The position numbers were made by a program, and so were the translations under genes. This document shows positions 37,701-47,994 of a stretch of 64,000 bases of DNA, one piece after another. The number at the start of each line of letters is the position of its first letter. Position 1 is the first letter of the stretch. A model generated the notes under the pieces. It did not search any database and was not told where the DNA came from. It saw only the letters and a list, made by a program, of their open reading frames with translations. The DNA comes from Foetidibacter luteolus (lineage in GTDB: Bacteria > Bacteroidota > Bacteroidia > Chitinophagales > Chitinophagaceae): positions 21,350 through 85,349 of the forward strand of contig NZ_VVIP01000033.1 in NCBI RefSeq assembly GCF_009650435.1. The letters run 5' to 3'.

Positions 37701-38107
37701 GCGGCAATATCAGTTTCGGGACGCTATCAAATACCGGGGCTTACACCGTTTCTTACTGGACAAAAGGGACTACCAGTTATTCAGTAACAGGCAGCACATC
37801 GGTTAAAAAAGGGCGGACGGTAAACGGCTGGACGTATTATGAACATAAAGTAAGCGGCGTTACCAGTGTAACCATATCAGGCTCAGGGAGGATTGATGAA
37901 GTGAGGCTGCACCCGGCATCCGCACAAATGATTTCTTACACCTACGAACCACTGGTGGGCCTTAAAAGCCAATGTGAAACGGACGGCAGGATACTGTATT
38001 ATGTGTATGACGCGATAGGGCGGCTGGCCTGGGTGAAGGATATGGATGGCAATATCGTTAAGACCATTCAATACCATTACAAAGGATTAGCAGGCATACA
38101 GTATTAA
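34721..38107 (+). CDS. exported RHS/YD-repeat family protein
   Basis: The 1128-residue protein has a signal peptide (IVLSSLFVFFACAGYSQ) and the N-terminal pattern found in Bacteroidota YD-repeat proteins: ATQVNEFTGATNIAIPIYTL, LPITLSYQATGIRVNQEASW and VGLGWDLNAGGRITVETRG. YD-type repeat strands occur throughout (GWTITDNSGVKYYFNQ, TGDYIQFTYNNYGY). It ends with YVYDAIGRLAWVKDMDGNIV, the last YD repeat, without an RHS core or toxin tip. It probably assembles with, or serves as a scaffold for, the larger RHS protein downstream; that is inference from the shared operon. Confidence 0.88.
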   Translation: MMTRIVLSSLFVFFACAGYSQHTNIDPNQSYINVNTPRSPESAGFEKYGATQVNEFTGATNIAIPIYTLKSRFLELPITLSYQATGIRVNQEASWVGLGWDLNAGGRITVETRGCADFNGTTRGLTSPANLATGMQRIFTRVGSNGENAVLTPSTLCESGQPECSTNTSFDHLAAVQEMTQYGTGEPDIFRANFMGHSLTYYVDKVSNTIKFIGEKSLAQIVYTLDANNNITGWTITDNSGVKYYFNQAETSTNTLSGNPVVPATTTTAWLLTKAEHPTGDYIQFTYNNYGYIVPAFTMSSSVNWLATGGPANVANDYTQNVVLQSTYYLTRVESADAVVDFLLSTRTDLYGPGARKISQIKVSDKITSAVKKTTTFNYSYFQTSFKPWSTYLAGLFYNLPSPLTTSGYLACSNSRLRLDSVSANLDTYQPPYRFNYNTVVPDKYSYGQDHWGYYNDVSNHTNGYSFSHLIPYSGLGGVGNAIPSSSLNINQIGFNRECSATSVQAMILTGVVYPTGGRTTFEYEPHQSTMVPTVPVTGGGVRVKTVSNYESGNLTGTTTYSYSIGKYMGSIQYYTTANELTACGAGSNGQMKYSSNGAVNFNDILIGYDQITIAQQGSSGESNGYVVKKFDINTPSSNYSNLVGFDIAPPYYPPGEPPPVNGNQTYEFWLDAAHKNLAPTPSANLEGKLIEELYYDNSDNLIKSIKNYYKIADYSNSFYDIRAIQNRSGGFDYSGCTPNGGFGSGGNRPVILFVSPAKSFYTLKDSVVERTYSGTSSVKKKITYKYNDFYQPMFEAVHNSDGTQTISYTRTSAEIVPPGPGNPSGIFATQMYQMRDQHILELPIEQTIVNRSTTGDSTVVSSRFNVYQNALPMNVYIMESAQQPTFRTQFIPWKFSSSAPYSVNIDSRYKPYSTADYSTSNLIRTLHTLQGDKAYIWDESYNTLMAQCINTNSDTAAFTSFETQAKGGWAYNAAGGVADNTSPTGVNAYNLASGNISFGTLSNTGAYTVSYWTKGTTSYSVTGSTSVKKGRTVNGWTYYEHKVSGVTSVTISGSGRIDEVRLHPASAQMISYTYEPLVGLKSQCETDGRILYYVYDAIGRLAWVKDMDGNIVKTIQYHYKGLAGIQY

Positions 38108-38128
38108 TAACAATCCAAAGCATTACCC

Positions 38129-38953
38129 ATGTTCAAAAAGATTTTCGCGGTATCAGTATTGATACTTTCTATCCATAAAGGCTTTTGCCAGCCGGTTATT
38201 TCCGGGCCGGCCTGCATTGCACCCAATACGGTGTACCAATATATCCTGGGCGGCAATATTGATTCCCTGTCAACTGTTCATGTATGTATTACCGGGGGTA
38301 TTATCCTGGATACATTAAACCCAGGTACCTGCAAGGATTTCCCCGGTAATGTCAACCAGGTATTTGTTGTATGGAATGATTCAGCTACCCAGGGCAAACT
38401 GACCGCATCTTCCGCTAACGGGAACGGCAGTATAACGGTGCGGTTTGCGCCGGAACTTATGCCGGGGTTGATTGACAGCAGTTCCAAAAGTCAGATGATC
38501 AGTTACCAGGCAATACCTGCCGCCATTAACTGCGGCAGTGACTCCGGCGGCTCCTGCTCACCATCCTACGAATACCAGTGGAAGTATTCATCAGACCAGG
38601 TTAGCTGGGATGATATGGATTTGGCTACAAGTGGCAACCTGCTTATAGAATCGGCATTGACGCAAACAACATTTTACCGCAGGAAGGTAACAGAACTATC
38701 GTCCGGTTCGATTGGATACTCTGATGTGGCGTCTGTTTTCGTGATCGTTACAGATGCAGACAGCAGTGGGCTTACAAGCAACAGTTTGAGGCATACACAT
38801 ACAAATAATCCGGGAGAAGTAAGGGTGGAAAGAAGGTTGGTTTACCAGCCTGGCGCCTCACCCCAACCCCTCTCCGCCCGGAGATGGGCTATGACCCCTG
38901 GCAGGCGGTTGTTTCAGCATTGTGAAACTATTTTTTCCCGGGCAATAATGTAA
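38129..38953 (+). CDS. exported Ig-like protein, paralogue of the RHS N-terminus, repeat-derived C-terminus
   Basis: The 274-residue protein has a signal peptide (IFAVSVLILSIHKGFCQ). Residues about 22-215 resemble the N-terminal 190 residues of the following RHS protein: ISGPACIAPNTVYQYI matches [16 protein letters not shown], and YEYQWKYSSDQVSW ... TTFYRRKVTE matches [14 protein letters not shown] ... [10 protein letters not shown]. From about residue 243 the frame enters a GC-rich repeat (38857-38884) and the last 32 residues (GASPQPLSARRWAM onward) look non-native. It may be a truncated duplicate of the RHS N-terminal domain. Confidence 0.65.
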   Translation: MFKKIFAVSVLILSIHKGFCQPVISGPACIAPNTVYQYILGGNIDSLSTVHVCITGGIILDTLNPGTCKDFPGNVNQVFVVWNDSATQGKLTASSANGNGSITVRFAPELMPGLIDSSSKSQMISYQAIPAAINCGSDSGGSCSPSYEYQWKYSSDQVSWDDMDLATSGNLLIESALTQTTFYRRKVTELSSGSIGYSDVASVFVIVTDADSSGLTSNSLRHTHTNNPGEVRVERRLVYQPGASPQPLSARRWAMTPGRRLFQHCETIFSRAIM

Positions 38954-39005
38954 AAATACTAATCAGCGCAAACTGAAATGAATGCCGAACCGAAAACAAT
39001 ATAAA

Positions 39006-42000
39006 ATGAACGCTACTTATAAACCTGCTATACGGCTTTTGTTTTTGACAATCCTCTCATTAGGCTGTAGCCAATTGATAAAGGCCCAGGCCAGCATCAA
39101 CGGCCCTACCTGTGTGCTGGCGGGCACGCAGTACAGTTATACCGTCTCCGCTTATTACACCGGCGATGCTGATTTTAGTTATTCCGTGTCGGGAGGTACC
39201 CTTTCTACGGGTGGAAATTCTGGTAGCCATGACGGCCCGGGTATTGTGACAATACTTGTTACCTGGTCTAATTATGGTGCAATTACCCTTACCTCTCCCG
39301 CAGGAAATGCCTCTTTCAGCATTACGATAGCGCCACCTTTCAATAAAGGAAGTTTTACTTCCGGCCATTCGCAGATCATTAATTATAATACTGTACCGGC
39401 GACGATCGTGTGCAGCGCTGCCAATGGAGGTACCTGTTCAACAGGCAATTATGTATATCAGTGGGAACAAAGCCCGGACGGTGTATTTTATACAACATTA
39501 CAAGGGGCCACCGCTAAAGACCTGTCGTTTTCCAGCCCCGCCACCCGTACAACTTACTACAGGCGGAAGGTAACAGAAACAACCACCAATACGATTGATT
39601 ATACCAGCGGCGCATCCGTGATACTTAACCCGCCCAACCCGATACAGCCGGTAACGGGCGGCGCAGTAAGCCCGGCATCGCAAAGCATTAACTACAATAG
39701 CGTACCGGCGGCTTTATCTATTACCGGTGTTACCGGGGGAACTTATTCCTATACTTACCAATGGCAATCCTCATCCAATAACAGCACATGGACAAATATT
39801 TCTTTCGGGGGGCTTGAATATACCCCCGGGCAACTTACCGCGACCACTTATTACCGTGTGGCTGTTAAAAGTAATGGTGTTACCGCTTACAGCAGCTCCG
39901 CCGTTGTAACGGTTTATCCTGAATTTAAGGCAGGTATAATAAGCCCGGCCAATATTACCATTGCACCCGGTGGCAACCCCGGCGCTATTACCGGCACCAA
40001 ACCAACGGGTGGCGATGGCAGTTATAGCTATCAATGGCAAAGCTCGGTGGACGGAAACGAAAACAACTTTAACCCCATCGCCGGCGCCGCCACTTTAAGT
40101 TATGCGCCCGGTACGTTGAGTGCGAACAAATGGTTCAGGCTGGCGCAGACTTCCAACGGTATTACGGTGTTTACCAACCAGTCGAAAGTAACCGTGAGCA
40201 GCAGTGTGCCTGACCTGAACTTTACCCGTGTAAGGGATATTTTGAAACCCGGTGTTTTTGATACCAATGCCGCGGAAGCGCTCAGCAGCCCTTCTGATGT
40301 GGCACAGGTGACGCAGTATTTTGACGGGCTGGGAAGGCCCGTACAAACGGTAGCGTGGCGGCAGACGCCTTTGCAGAAAGACATGGTGAGCGTTATCGAG
40401 TATGATGGTTTTGGAAGGGAGCAGAGCAAGTACCTGCCTTATGTGGCAGCCAGCAACAACGGCGAACTTAAATACACGGCGATGGCTGACCAGTACGCGT
40501 TTAACGCCAGCCAGTTTGCAGGAGAAGAATATTATTACGGGCAGACAAAATATGAGCCATCCCCCCTCAACAGGGTAACAAGCACCCTGGCGCCGGGCAT
40601 TAGCTGGACGGGATCGGGTAGAGGCGTTACAGCACAATACAGGGTGAATGCAGCTTCGGACAGTGTGCGCCTCTGGACCATTGCCTTTGCCGCAGGCAGT
40701 GTACCTGTAACGACATCTATGTATAGTGCGGGAACGTTGTTTGAAAATGTAACAGCAGATGAAGAAGGCAACCAGGTGGTACAATATACGGATGTGGCGG
40801 GAAAGGTTATCCTTAAAAAAGTACAGGTGGCCACGACGCCGGGAAACGCCCATGTGGGCTGGCTTTGTACCTACTATATTTATGATTACCGTGGTAACCT
40901 CCGGTACGTAGTGCAGCCTGCGGGTGTGGAACTGCTGAACAGCAATAGCTGGAACATGAATGCACTGTCGGGGGATATATTGAATGAGCAATGCTTCCGT
41001 TATGAATATGACGAGCGTGGGCGTATGATATTGAAGAAAGTACCCGGGGCCGGTTTGGTGTACATGGTGTATGATAACCGCAACCGGCTGGTGTTTGCGC
41101 AGGATGCCGTGCAGCGTGGCAAGAACCAGTGGAGCTACACGATGTACGATGAGTTGAACAGGCCGGTGCAGACGGGCATTATGGCTTATACCATCACAGC
41201 GGATAATTTGCGGAACCATGTAAAAGGGCTTGCTGATAATACGGCGGGCACACCCATCAGCGGTGACCATGTGCCGGGCAGGCAGGCAGACCTTACGGTG
41301 AACCGCCGTGAAGCTGGGGTAACCAGCTATAAGGCTACGAACAATATTGTTTTTGAAGGTGAATTTGTATCGGAAAGCGGCGCTGAATTTACAGCGGAGA
41401 TTGCCGCGGGGAGCCCTACTGCTTTTAGTAATTCTATCAGTGTTAATATTAACCCGTTACCATCTTCTGCCACGGTATACCCACTGACGCATAATTTTTA
41501 TGATGATTATAGCTGGACGGCGAAAGCTTTTACAGCCAATTATAATAGCAAGGTTTCTGCTGGTACTAATCCTAATGCGGAAGCAATGCCGTCTGCCAAT
41601 AATGTGATTGTAAGGGGCTTGCCAACCGGTACGAGGGTAAGGGTACTGGAAGACCCGAATAATCTTTCGCTGGGCAAATGGATGGAAACGGTGACATTTT
41701 ATGATGAGAGCAACAGGGCAGTGCAGATACAGTCTGTGAATGTAAGCGGCGGGCTTGATATTATGACCAACCTGTATGATTTTAGCGGCAAACCGTTGTC
41801 CAGCCACCTGCGCCATGAAAAGCTGGGCGGCGCTGACCGCAGTTATGAGATAACGGGAAGGAATACATACGACCATGGCGGCAGGCTGACGAAGGCGGAA
41901 AAAATGCTGAACAACAGCGGAAGCTGGAAGGTAATTGTACAGCATACATATAATGAATTGGGGCAACTGAAGACGAAGAAACTGGGAATCAATCCGGACA

Positions 42001-44546
42001 ATACTTTGCAGCCACTTGAAACGTTGACCTACGATTACAATATCCGCGGCTGGCTGCTGGGCGCCAACCGTGATTATGCCAAGACACTTGACAGTACCAG
42101 CAACTATTTTGGTTTTGATTTAGGTTATGACAAGACGGATATCAAGGCTTCGGGAGGCAGTTCCATCGGTGCTTTTGCGGATATGGCGTATAACGGCAAC
42201 ATTACCGGAACGGTGTGGAAAAGCACAGGTGATGACCAGGTACGCAAGTATGATTTTACATACGATGCGGCCAACCGTTTGAAGAGTGCACCTTTTAAAC
42301 AATACAACCTGGCTACGGGCATTTTCGATGTGAGCGACAAGATTGATTTTTCGGTGAGCAACCTTAGCTATGATGCCAATGGCAATATACGCACGATGAA
42401 CCAGAAGGGGGTGAAAGTGAACAGCAGCAGTACCATTGACCAGTTGACCTACACTTACCTGCCTAACAGCAACAAACTGCTGAATGTAATAGACGGTGTG
42501 AATGATGTAAACACGAAGCTGGGGGACTTCAGGAGTTCGACAGCTTATATGGGCGTACTGGGTACGAAGGAAGTACCGAACGCTGCGAGTTATACCGACT
42601 ACAGTTATGATGTGAACGGCAACATGGTGAGCGATAAGAACAAAGACATGAGTGGTATTGTGTACAATCATCTGAATCTACCTTATACTGTTACTGTAAC
42701 CGGTAAAGGAACGATAAAATACATTTATGATGCTACAGGCAACAAGCTGAAGAAGATTGTGGAAGAGACAGGCAAACCTGCCAAAACCACGCTGTACCTG
42801 GCGGGTATTTACGAGGATGATGTGTTGCAGTTTTTACCGCAGGAAGAGGGCAGGATACGCAAGAAGGATGATGGCAGTTTTGTGTATGACTTTATGCTGA
42901 AGGACCACCTGGGCAATGTGCGGATGGTGCTGACAGAAGAACAGCAAACAGATGCCTACCCAGCGGCGACATTGGAAACGGCTACGCTGAACAGTGAGAA
43001 AGCCTACTACAGCATACCGGATGCTGCGGGTGTGCGGGTTGACAAGACGGGTGTACCTGGCTATCCGCAGAATGACGGGTATAGTGACCCGAATAATTTT
43101 ATCCATAAGCTGAAGGGTGATGCCACGAAGGTGGGCAGCAGCATGGTATTGAAAGTAATGGCGGGGGACAAGGTGAACATACATGCCAGCAGTTGGTGGA
43201 CGAATAACAGTGTGCCTGCTAACCCCAACAATGTAAACAGCGCTATAACCAATATTGTAACGGCATTGACCACTGCGATACCTGCTGCACCGGGCAGTAA
43301 AGTGGCCACCGGCCAGTTAACGAGCGGGATACTGACACAGCCGGTAACCGACCTGTTGGATGATCGTAATACCAACAACTATACCAGCAGCAAGCCGAAA
43401 GCTTACCTGAACTGGGTATTGCTGGATGAGCAGTTTAAGCCGGTAGTAACCAATGACGGTAAAAACAGTGGCTTTGAGCAGGTGGGTGCGGATGATGAGT
43501 TTAAACAGCACAACAAGGCCGGGGTTGAGCTGACAAAGAATGGATATCTTTATGTATATGTGAGCAATGAGAGTACGGATATTAATGTGTTCTTTGATAA
43601 TCTGCAGGTGACGCATGTGAGGGGGAGGTTGTTGGAGGAGAGCCACTATTATCCATTCGGCTTGACGATGGCGGGGATATCTTCGAGAGCCGCAGGTAAG
43701 ATGGATAATAAGTTTGAGTATAATGGAAAGGAAAAGCAGGAAAAGGAGTTTAGTGATGGTGCAGGGTTGGAGTGGTATGATTATGGAGCGAGAATGTATG
43801 ATGCGCAGATAGGAAGATGGCATGTTACAGATCCTTTAAGCGCAAAATATGTTGCTGCGTCACCTTACACTTATTGCCTAAATAATCCAATAATCTTTAA
43901 AGATCCGGATGGAAATGACGTTGTCCTTTATGATGATAAAATGAATACAGTTGCCACAATAAGTAAATCAGGAACTGTTATAGAAAAAGGGATGGAAAAT
44001 TCAGCAATATTAAAAGCATATAATGAGGCTAAAGCCTATTTAAAGGATCCTATGTTTAACAAGATGGAGAACGCGGAGGGAACTTTGAGTATAATTCAAG
44101 TAAAAAATGTAGATGGAGCAGCCGTTTATCATGCCGGAGAGTATACCATTAATGGTCAAAAGTCAAAAGATTACAAGGGTGATGCTGCGGGTGTTACAAG
44201 TGCTGAAGCGGTTGATTCAAAAGATTTAGGTTCTATATCATGGAATCCTTTGACTGGAGGTGTAGATGAAGATGGAAATGCGCATTCTCCAGCGATGATT
44301 TTTTTCCATGAACTTAAGCATGGGCAGCATGCTAACGAGAATCTCTTACAATTTGTAAAGGACATGTTAACTGCTGCTGGAAAATTCGGCGACAAAGAAG
44401 AAGAGAAGGCGATTGGTGAAACAAACAATAAATCCAAAGAATTAAAAAATGGTGATGGGGGAAATGGAGAAGACAAAAAAAGAACTAGCCATGGTGCAAA
44501 AAAATTGTTTAAGGCAAAAAATACTACTTCTAATGAAGAAAGTTAA
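39006..44546 (+). CDS. RHS repeat-associated core protein with C-terminal metallopeptidase toxin domain
   Basis: ATG 39006 gives a good signal peptide ([20 protein letters not shown]); ATG 38982 is possible. Of 1846 residues, about 25-400 are Ig-like repeats ([15 protein letters not shown]), about 404-540 match DUF6443 ([20 protein letters not shown]), and about 600-1560 are YD repeats ([17 protein letters not shown]). The RHS core closes with [50 protein letters not shown] and [16 protein letters not shown] (to about 1640). The tip after that is AT-richer and has the zinc motif HELKH (about 1768-1772) in [13 protein letters not shown], after [10 protein letters not shown] and before EEKAIGETN, the pattern of M91-like RHS metallopeptidase toxins. 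It overlaps a small downstream gene by 14 bp. Confidence 0.9.
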   Translation: MNATYKPAIRLLFLTILSLGCSQLIKAQASINGPTCVLAGTQYSYTVSAYYTGDADFSYSVSGGTLSTGGNSGSHDGPGIVTILVTWSNYGAITLTSPAGNASFSITIAPPFNKGSFTSGHSQIINYNTVPATIVCSAANGGTCSTGNYVYQWEQSPDGVFYTTLQGATAKDLSFSSPATRTTYYRRKVTETTTNTIDYTSGASVILNPPNPIQPVTGGAVSPASQSINYNSVPAALSITGVTGGTYSYTYQWQSSSNNSTWTNISFGGLEYTPGQLTATTYYRVAVKSNGVTAYSSSAVVTVYPEFKAGIISPANITIAPGGNPGAITGTKPTGGDGSYSYQWQSSVDGNENNFNPIAGAATLSYAPGTLSANKWFRLAQTSNGITVFTNQSKVTVSSSVPDLNFTRVRDILKPGVFDTNAAEALSSPSDVAQVTQYFDGLGRPVQTVAWRQTPLQKDMVSVIEYDGFGREQSKYLPYVAASNNGELKYTAMADQYAFNASQFAGEEYYYGQTKYEPSPLNRVTSTLAPGISWTGSGRGVTAQYRVNAASDSVRLWTIAFAAGSVPVTTSMYSAGTLFENVTADEEGNQVVQYTDVAGKVILKKVQVATTPGNAHVGWLCTYYIYDYRGNLRYVVQPAGVELLNSNSWNMNALSGDILNEQCFRYEYDERGRMILKKVPGAGLVYMVYDNRNRLVFAQDAVQRGKNQWSYTMYDELNRPVQTGIMAYTITADNLRNHVKGLADNTAGTPISGDHVPGRQADLTVNRREAGVTSYKATNNIVFEGEFVSESGAEFTAEIAAGSPTAFSNSISVNINPLPSSATVYPLTHNFYDDYSWTAKAFTANYNSKVSAGTNPNAEAMPSANNVIVRGLPTGTRVRVLEDPNNLSLGKWMETVTFYDESNRAVQIQSVNVSGGLDIMTNLYDFSGKPLSSHLRHEKLGGADRSYEITGRNTYDHGGRLTKAEKMLNNSGSWKVIVQHTYNELGQLKTKKLGINPDNTLQPLETLTYDYNIRGWLLGANRDYAKTLDSTSNYFGFDLGYDKTDIKASGGSSIGAFADMAYNGNITGTVWKSTGDDQVRKYDFTYDAANRLKSAPFKQYNLATGIFDVSDKIDFSVSNLSYDANGNIRTMNQKGVKVNSSSTIDQLTYTYLPNSNKLLNVIDGVNDVNTKLGDFRSSTAYMGVLGTKEVPNAASYTDYSYDVNGNMVSDKNKDMSGIVYNHLNLPYTVTVTGKGTIKYIYDATGNKLKKIVEETGKPAKTTLYLAGIYEDDVLQFLPQEEGRIRKKDDGSFVYDFMLKDHLGNVRMVLTEEQQTDAYPAATLETATLNSEKAYYSIPDAAGVRVDKTGVPGYPQNDGYSDPNNFIHKLKGDATKVGSSMVLKVMAGDKVNIHASSWWTNNSVPANPNNVNSAITNIVTALTTAIPAAPGSKVATGQLTSGILTQPVTDLLDDRNTNNYTSSKPKAYLNWVLLDEQFKPVVTNDGKNSGFEQVGADDEFKQHNKAGVELTKNGYLYVYVSNESTDINVFFDNLQVTHVRGRLLEESHYYPFGLTMAGISSRAAGKMDNKFEYNGKEKQEKEFSDGAGLEWYDYGARMYDAQIGRWHVTDPLSAKYVAASPYTYCLNNPIIFKDPDGNDVVLYDDKMNTVATISKSGTVIEKGMENSAILKAYNEAKAYLKDPMFNKMENAEGTLSIIQVKNVDGAAVYHAGEYTINGQKSKDYKGDAAGVTSAEAVDSKDLGSISWNPLTGGVDEDGNAHSPAMIFFHELKHGQHANENLLQFVKDMLTAAGKFGDKEEEKAIGETNNKSKELKNGDGGNGEDKKRTSHGAKKLFKAKNTTSNEES

Positions 44547-45048
44547 AAAAAAATGGATGTCAAAACATAGGGGAAAGATTTTTGGTCTTTTACTTCTGTT
44601 ATTTGTTAGCGCTACAATAAAGCAAAAGAAAACAAAAATAAGTTGCTATTTAACTCCTAGGAATGTAAATTATGGGTGGGCTGATCAAGGTTTGTTCAGA
44701 TTTAACCTTGAACAAAAATCGATTTTTGCACCTTATAATAAACGAACTTATCAAACGGGTGTTGAGTCCGACAGCCTTCATGAGCTATTTTATTTTGAAG
44801 ACTTTATTGCTGATTCTCTACTAAGTTTTTCTGGTGCAGATACAACTAATGAAAAATTTATTTTTGCGCGTATGTTGATTATTAAGAAGCAGCAAAGTAA
44901 TTGTGATTCTTTTTTAATAGACAGGAATTACAATGTCTTATATCAGGAACACACTTATAAATTAAAGGAGAGCTTAAAAAGATATTTAATCAATAAGATG
45001 CCAAAGGATATACAATTAAATTGGGTGTATGATCAGTCTCGTAGGTAG
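44533..45048 (+). CDS. putative immunity protein for the RHS metallopeptidase tip
   Basis: The open frame extends from 44449, but ATG 44533 overlaps the RHS stop by 14 bp and gives a sensible basic start ([15 protein letters not shown]) followed by one membrane segment ([14 protein letters not shown], about 16-30); ATG 44557 is an alternative. The remaining ~140 residues form a soluble domain with no recognised family ([34 protein letters not shown]). GC content is far below the RHS body. Size, overlap with the toxin gene, membrane anchoring and orphan sequence are typical of immunity genes; function is inferred from position only. A terminator follows at 45152. Confidence 0.7.
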   Translation: MKKVKKKWMSKHRGKIFGLLLLLFVSATIKQKKTKISCYLTPRNVNYGWADQGLFRFNLEQKSIFAPYNKRTYQTGVESDSLHELFYFEDFIADSLLSFSGADTTNEKFIFARMLIIKKQQSNCDSFLIDRNYNVLYQEHTYKLKESLKRYLINKMPKDIQLNWVYDQSRR

Positions 45049-45151
45049 AGCTGGGAATAGTATTTCCGAGTTTTCTGACGCACCGTGCTGGCGCAAGTAT
45101 AAGTAGCTCGGGTTTGTGAGTTTGCTACTTGTACCTGTTAAGATAAAACGC

Positions 45152-45184
45152 AAAAGCCGCTGGTGTAAAAGCCGGCGGCTTTTT
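45152..45184 (+). terminator. intrinsic terminator at the end of the RHS operon
   Basis: AAAGCCGCTGG pairs with CCGGCGGCTTT (one G-U) and is followed by TTT. It lies about 105 bp after the putative immunity gene. Confidence 0.8.
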
Positions 45185-45221
45185 ATTCTTCGCAGTCGTT
45201 GGTGTTGATAAGCCCTAAATG

Positions 45222-45249
45222 CCCCGGCAGGTGTTGTCACCTGCCGGGG
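45222..45249. repeat. perfect 12-bp-stem hairpin
   Basis: CCCCGGCAGGTG and CACCTGCCGGGG are exact complements around TTGT, with no T tract. It lies in the gene-free stretch 45049-45753 and resembles a palindromic repeat unit. Confidence 0.85.
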
Positions 45250-45295
45250 TAATGTTGAGGGAAGTGCTACAAAGCTATCCTGCGGGCAAAGCCCA

Positions 45296-45395
45296 ATAGT
45301 AATCCTGTCGTCTAATGGCTGCCGGATTGGAGCGGAAAGCCCGCAACCACGAGGAACGAGTGGTGAGGACTTGCAGCGTAAAGCCGGGACTACAG
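45296..45395 (-). repeat. dispersed GGGCTTTCCGCT-family repeat, copy 4
   Basis: Its reverse complement shares GCAAGTCCTCACCAC, GTGGTTGCGGGCTTTCCGCT and CAATCCGGCAGCC with 4905-4986, 40 kb away. Confidence 0.85.
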
Positions 45396-45487
45396 TTGAG
45401 CAATGTAGTGGTGCTGAAAGCCCCAAATAATTTATATTCTGGTTAAGCCCACGAATGACAATACAGATAACACAGTAGCGGCTTGCT

Positions 45488-45590
45488 TTATCTTTTTCTC
45501 TCCGCACAATGTGCATTCAAAGCACTTATCCGCCACAATCTCCTGCAAGTGACTTTGCGGAGAGGGGGTGCAACTGCAAATAAAAAAACA
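45488..45590 (+). repeat. left copy of a ~100-bp sequence bounding an accessory block
   Basis: It shares TCAAAGCACTT, TGACTTTGCGG and the same flanking order with 48778-48880, in the same orientation. Both encode similar minus-strand peptides (VADKCFECTLCGEKK here, IAEKCFEMDTVRRKK there), so they may be remnants of one gene end. Confidence 0.65.
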
Positions 45591-45753
45591 AGTGCGGCGC
45601 TTTCCGCTGATATTTGTTTGCATAGGTATATCCGCAACTCCCCTTTAGAGAACAATAGAAAAGTAAACAATTGATATCCATTACAGTTGATGCCGTAGTT
45701 TTTGGATATCTTGTGTGTGGGAATTAAAAATATTTATTCTTATACCGCATTTT

Positions 45754-46224
45754 ATGATACCTACTGTACTATATGGTGAATTTAAAACTTTGCGTCAAGC
45801 CTATATTGAGGTAAAGTCCTTTGTTGAAACAGAAGTTGGCGGCGAAGTATTTTCTTTAAAGACTAAAATTGAAGATGACTTAGGATGTGCAGGTGACGAT
45901 AATTATGAACTTCTTGAAAAATTTGTGACAAAATACAAGTTGGATACGACAGGCTTTGATTACTCAAAACACTTTCTTTGGGAAGGCGAACTGTTTGGTT
46001 CAGGAGTGGCTTTTTGGATGCTTTTGTCGCTGCCGATAGTCCTTGTTCATTGGCTTGTTAAAATGCTGACATTTGGTAAAGTTGACTGGACCAATAAGCA
46101 ACTGCTACCCGATTGGAACAGGGAAACAATGGACATGACCTTTGGTGACATGCTTACCTGGTATTTAACCGGAAAATATAGTCTACGAAAAGATGTTATA
46201 GTGAGATTGACTAAAACCTTATAA
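45754..46224 (+). CDS. DUF1493-like protein
   Basis: I start at ATG 45754 (156 residues); GTG 45715 would add 13 hydrophobic residues. The first half resembles DUF1493: TEVGGEVFSLKTKIEDDLGC followed by AGDDNYELLEKFVTKYKLDT and FDYSKHF, an acyl-carrier-protein-like helical domain. A hydrophobic segment (VAFWMLLSLPIVLVHWLVKM) and a DMTFGDMLTWYLTGKYS end follow. The family is uncharacterised and often appears among small accessory or immunity-like genes. Base composition is AT-rich. It stands 0.7 kb after the RHS/immunity pair. Confidence 0.7.
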   Translation: MIPTVLYGEFKTLRQAYIEVKSFVETEVGGEVFSLKTKIEDDLGCAGDDNYELLEKFVTKYKLDTTGFDYSKHFLWEGELFGSGVAFWMLLSLPIVLVHWLVKMLTFGKVDWTNKQLLPDWNRETMDMTFGDMLTWYLTGKYSLRKDVIVRLTKTL

Positions 46225-46410
46225 CATGGTTTTGCTGCAATAGGCACTGAAGAATACATTCTAAACCTGAGTGTCTTTATTCATCAACAGGAAGTAAGTG
46301 AAACTGTAGTTTTCCAATACACCTGCTGACAGCAACAGTTGACCCGTTATCAGTTATTGTAAAAGTAACTTCAGAACATTTAATGAAAGCAAGCACAACT
46401 CAAAAAAACA

Positions 46411-47094
46411 ATGAAGCTTCTTCTCACTTCGGCTGGCATAAGCAATAAAAGCATTCGCAAGGCATTGATTGAGCTGTTGGGTAAACCAATTGAGGAGTCA
46501 AAAGCCCTTTTTATTCCTACGGCTATTTACGGCATACCCGGAGGCGCTGAAATAATAAGAAAAGTGATTTGCGGAACAATAGGCGACCCATTTTGCGAAG
46601 CTGGATGGAAGTCTTTGGGGTTGTTAGAGCTTACAGCACTACCCACAATGAAAAAGGAACTTTGGGTAACAATGCTCCAGGAGACTGACGCCCTGCTGGT
46701 TGGTGGTGGTGACTGTCAATTCTTATGCTATTGGATGCAACAGTCTGGACTGACAGAGATGTTACCGTCACTGTTAGAGAAAATTGTGTATGTAGGTTTG
46801 AGTGCCGGAAGTATGATAATGACATCGTTTGGAACCACGTATGGTAACCATACTTTGCCAAAAGAAACACACAAATCATTGGGCATCGTTGATTTTGCAA
46901 TACATCCTCATCTTGACCATGAATGGTTCCCGGAAAACTCTTTATCAAACCTGGAAAAGTTAGCAAAGACATTACCTGTACCATCTTATGCAATAGACGA
47001 CAATACAGCGATTAAAGTTATTGACAATAATGTAGAAGTGATTTCCGAGGGAAAGTGGAATCTGTTTTATCCTGAGAGGAAAACGAATAGCTAA
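46411..47094 (+). CDS. peptidase S51 (dipeptidase E-like) protein
   Basis: The 227-residue protein has the class I glutaminase-like fold of S51 peptidases: MKLLLTSAGISN at the start, LLVGGGDCQFLCYWMQQSGL, the nucleophile elbow YVGLSAGSMIM with the catalytic Ser, and the His region FAIHPHLDHEWFPENS. Peptidase E cleaves Asp-Xaa dipeptides; close paralogues have other uses or unknown roles. There is no signal peptide, so it is cytoplasmic. Gaps of about 190 bp and 285 bp on either side carry no other gene. Confidence 0.87.
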   Translation: MKLLLTSAGISNKSIRKALIELLGKPIEESKALFIPTAIYGIPGGAEIIRKVICGTIGDPFCEAGWKSLGLLELTALPTMKKELWVTMLQETDALLVGGGDCQFLCYWMQQSGLTEMLPSLLEKIVYVGLSAGSMIMTSFGTTYGNHTLPKETHKSLGIVDFAIHPHLDHEWFPENSLSNLEKLAKTLPVPSYAIDDNTAIKVIDNNVEVISEGKWNLFYPERKTNS

Positions 47095-47379
47095 GATATA
47101 TGGCTTAAACGTAGCGGAGGAGGTCGGTTTAAACCGATGTTGACTGAACCTTCGGTGCCGGGTAAATGGGTTATGGATTTTGAATGAAGGTAATCTTTGG
47201 TTTAATGGGCTGCGGAGGGATGCCACTTTCTTGAGTTGTCATTTTAGTTCTATTTTGGGATGTCAATAGGTAATTGTGCGCAACTCAACTTCAAGTCGGG
47301 CAGTACTAATTCCAAACCTTCGTTAATACCTGGCCTTTGGCTGCAAATTTTGTGATATATAACATTCAAGAATTATCTT

Positions 47380-47994
47380 ATGACCAAGACTTTTATATTA
47401 ATGCTTTTCTTGACCTCTGCTGTTGTATCTAACAAGGTATTTAGTCAAAAAGAACAACTGTGGACAGACTCAGATCGTAAGTTCTTAGTTGAAAACCTGG
47501 AAAGGACAAAACTTGAGATTATCAAAGAAACACAAGATTTAACCTTAGCGCAATGGTCATTTAAGGAAGATTCAACAAAGTGGTCAATAGGACAGGTTCT
47601 TGAACACTTGGGCTTATATGAGAGGATTTTTGCACAGGAAGCGGACATTATGCTGAGCTCCAAGCCGGACCCGCTACTGGATAGCCTTTCCTTGCCTGAT
47701 ACTTCTTATATCAATTGGATGAATGATCCAAGCCCTCATAAAGCCGAATGGAATGCAGAACCTTTAGGATTTATGAAAGGAGCAGATAATCTCACTTTCT
47801 TTTTGTTTGGCAGGAATCACATAATTGAGTTCATAAAAAATACAACCTATGACTTGAAGGCACATTATACATACAGATGGGGAAAAGAGCAAAGAAGAAG
47901 TATACATGCTTTAATGGTTGTCCACTTTGGTCATACAGACAGGCATTTGAAACAGATTTACAGAATTAAACATGCAGTAGGTTTTCCGAAATGA
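47380..47994 (+). CDS. exported DinB-family protein
   Basis: The 204-residue protein has a signal peptide (FILMLFLTSAVVSNKVFS) and a DinB-like four-helix bundle: LERTKLEIIKETQDLTLAQW, SIGQVLEHLGLYERIF with the first metal His, and HALMVVHFGHTDRHLKQIYR with two more. The His triad is the usual metal site of the DinB/YfiT superfamily, whose members often bind bacillithiol or act as thiol-dependent hydrolases or transferases. Periplasmic export is a feature of some Bacteroidota members. No partner gene is evident. Confidence 0.85.
   Translation: MTKTFILMLFLTSAVVSNKVFSQKEQLWTDSDRKFLVENLERTKLEIIKETQDLTLAQWSFKEDSTKWSIGQVLEHLGLYERIFAQEADIMLSSKPDPLLDSLSLPDTSYINWMNDPSPHKAEWNAEPLGFMKGADNLTFFLFGRNHIIEFIKNTTYDLKAHYTYRWGKEQRRSIHALMVVHFGHTDRHLKQIYRIKHAVGFPK

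Noticed and set aside
40095..41270. 391-codon minus-strand ORF inside the RHS gene
   Set aside because: Antisense shadow of a well-supported RHS coding region; its composition is arbitrary and it has no domain.
45432..45623. 63-codon minus-strand ORF with CFECTLCGEKK, zinc-ribbon-like
   Set aside because: Too short, lacks paired Cys motifs, and its relative at 48778-48880 is not preserved as an ORF; recorded only as a related sequence pair.
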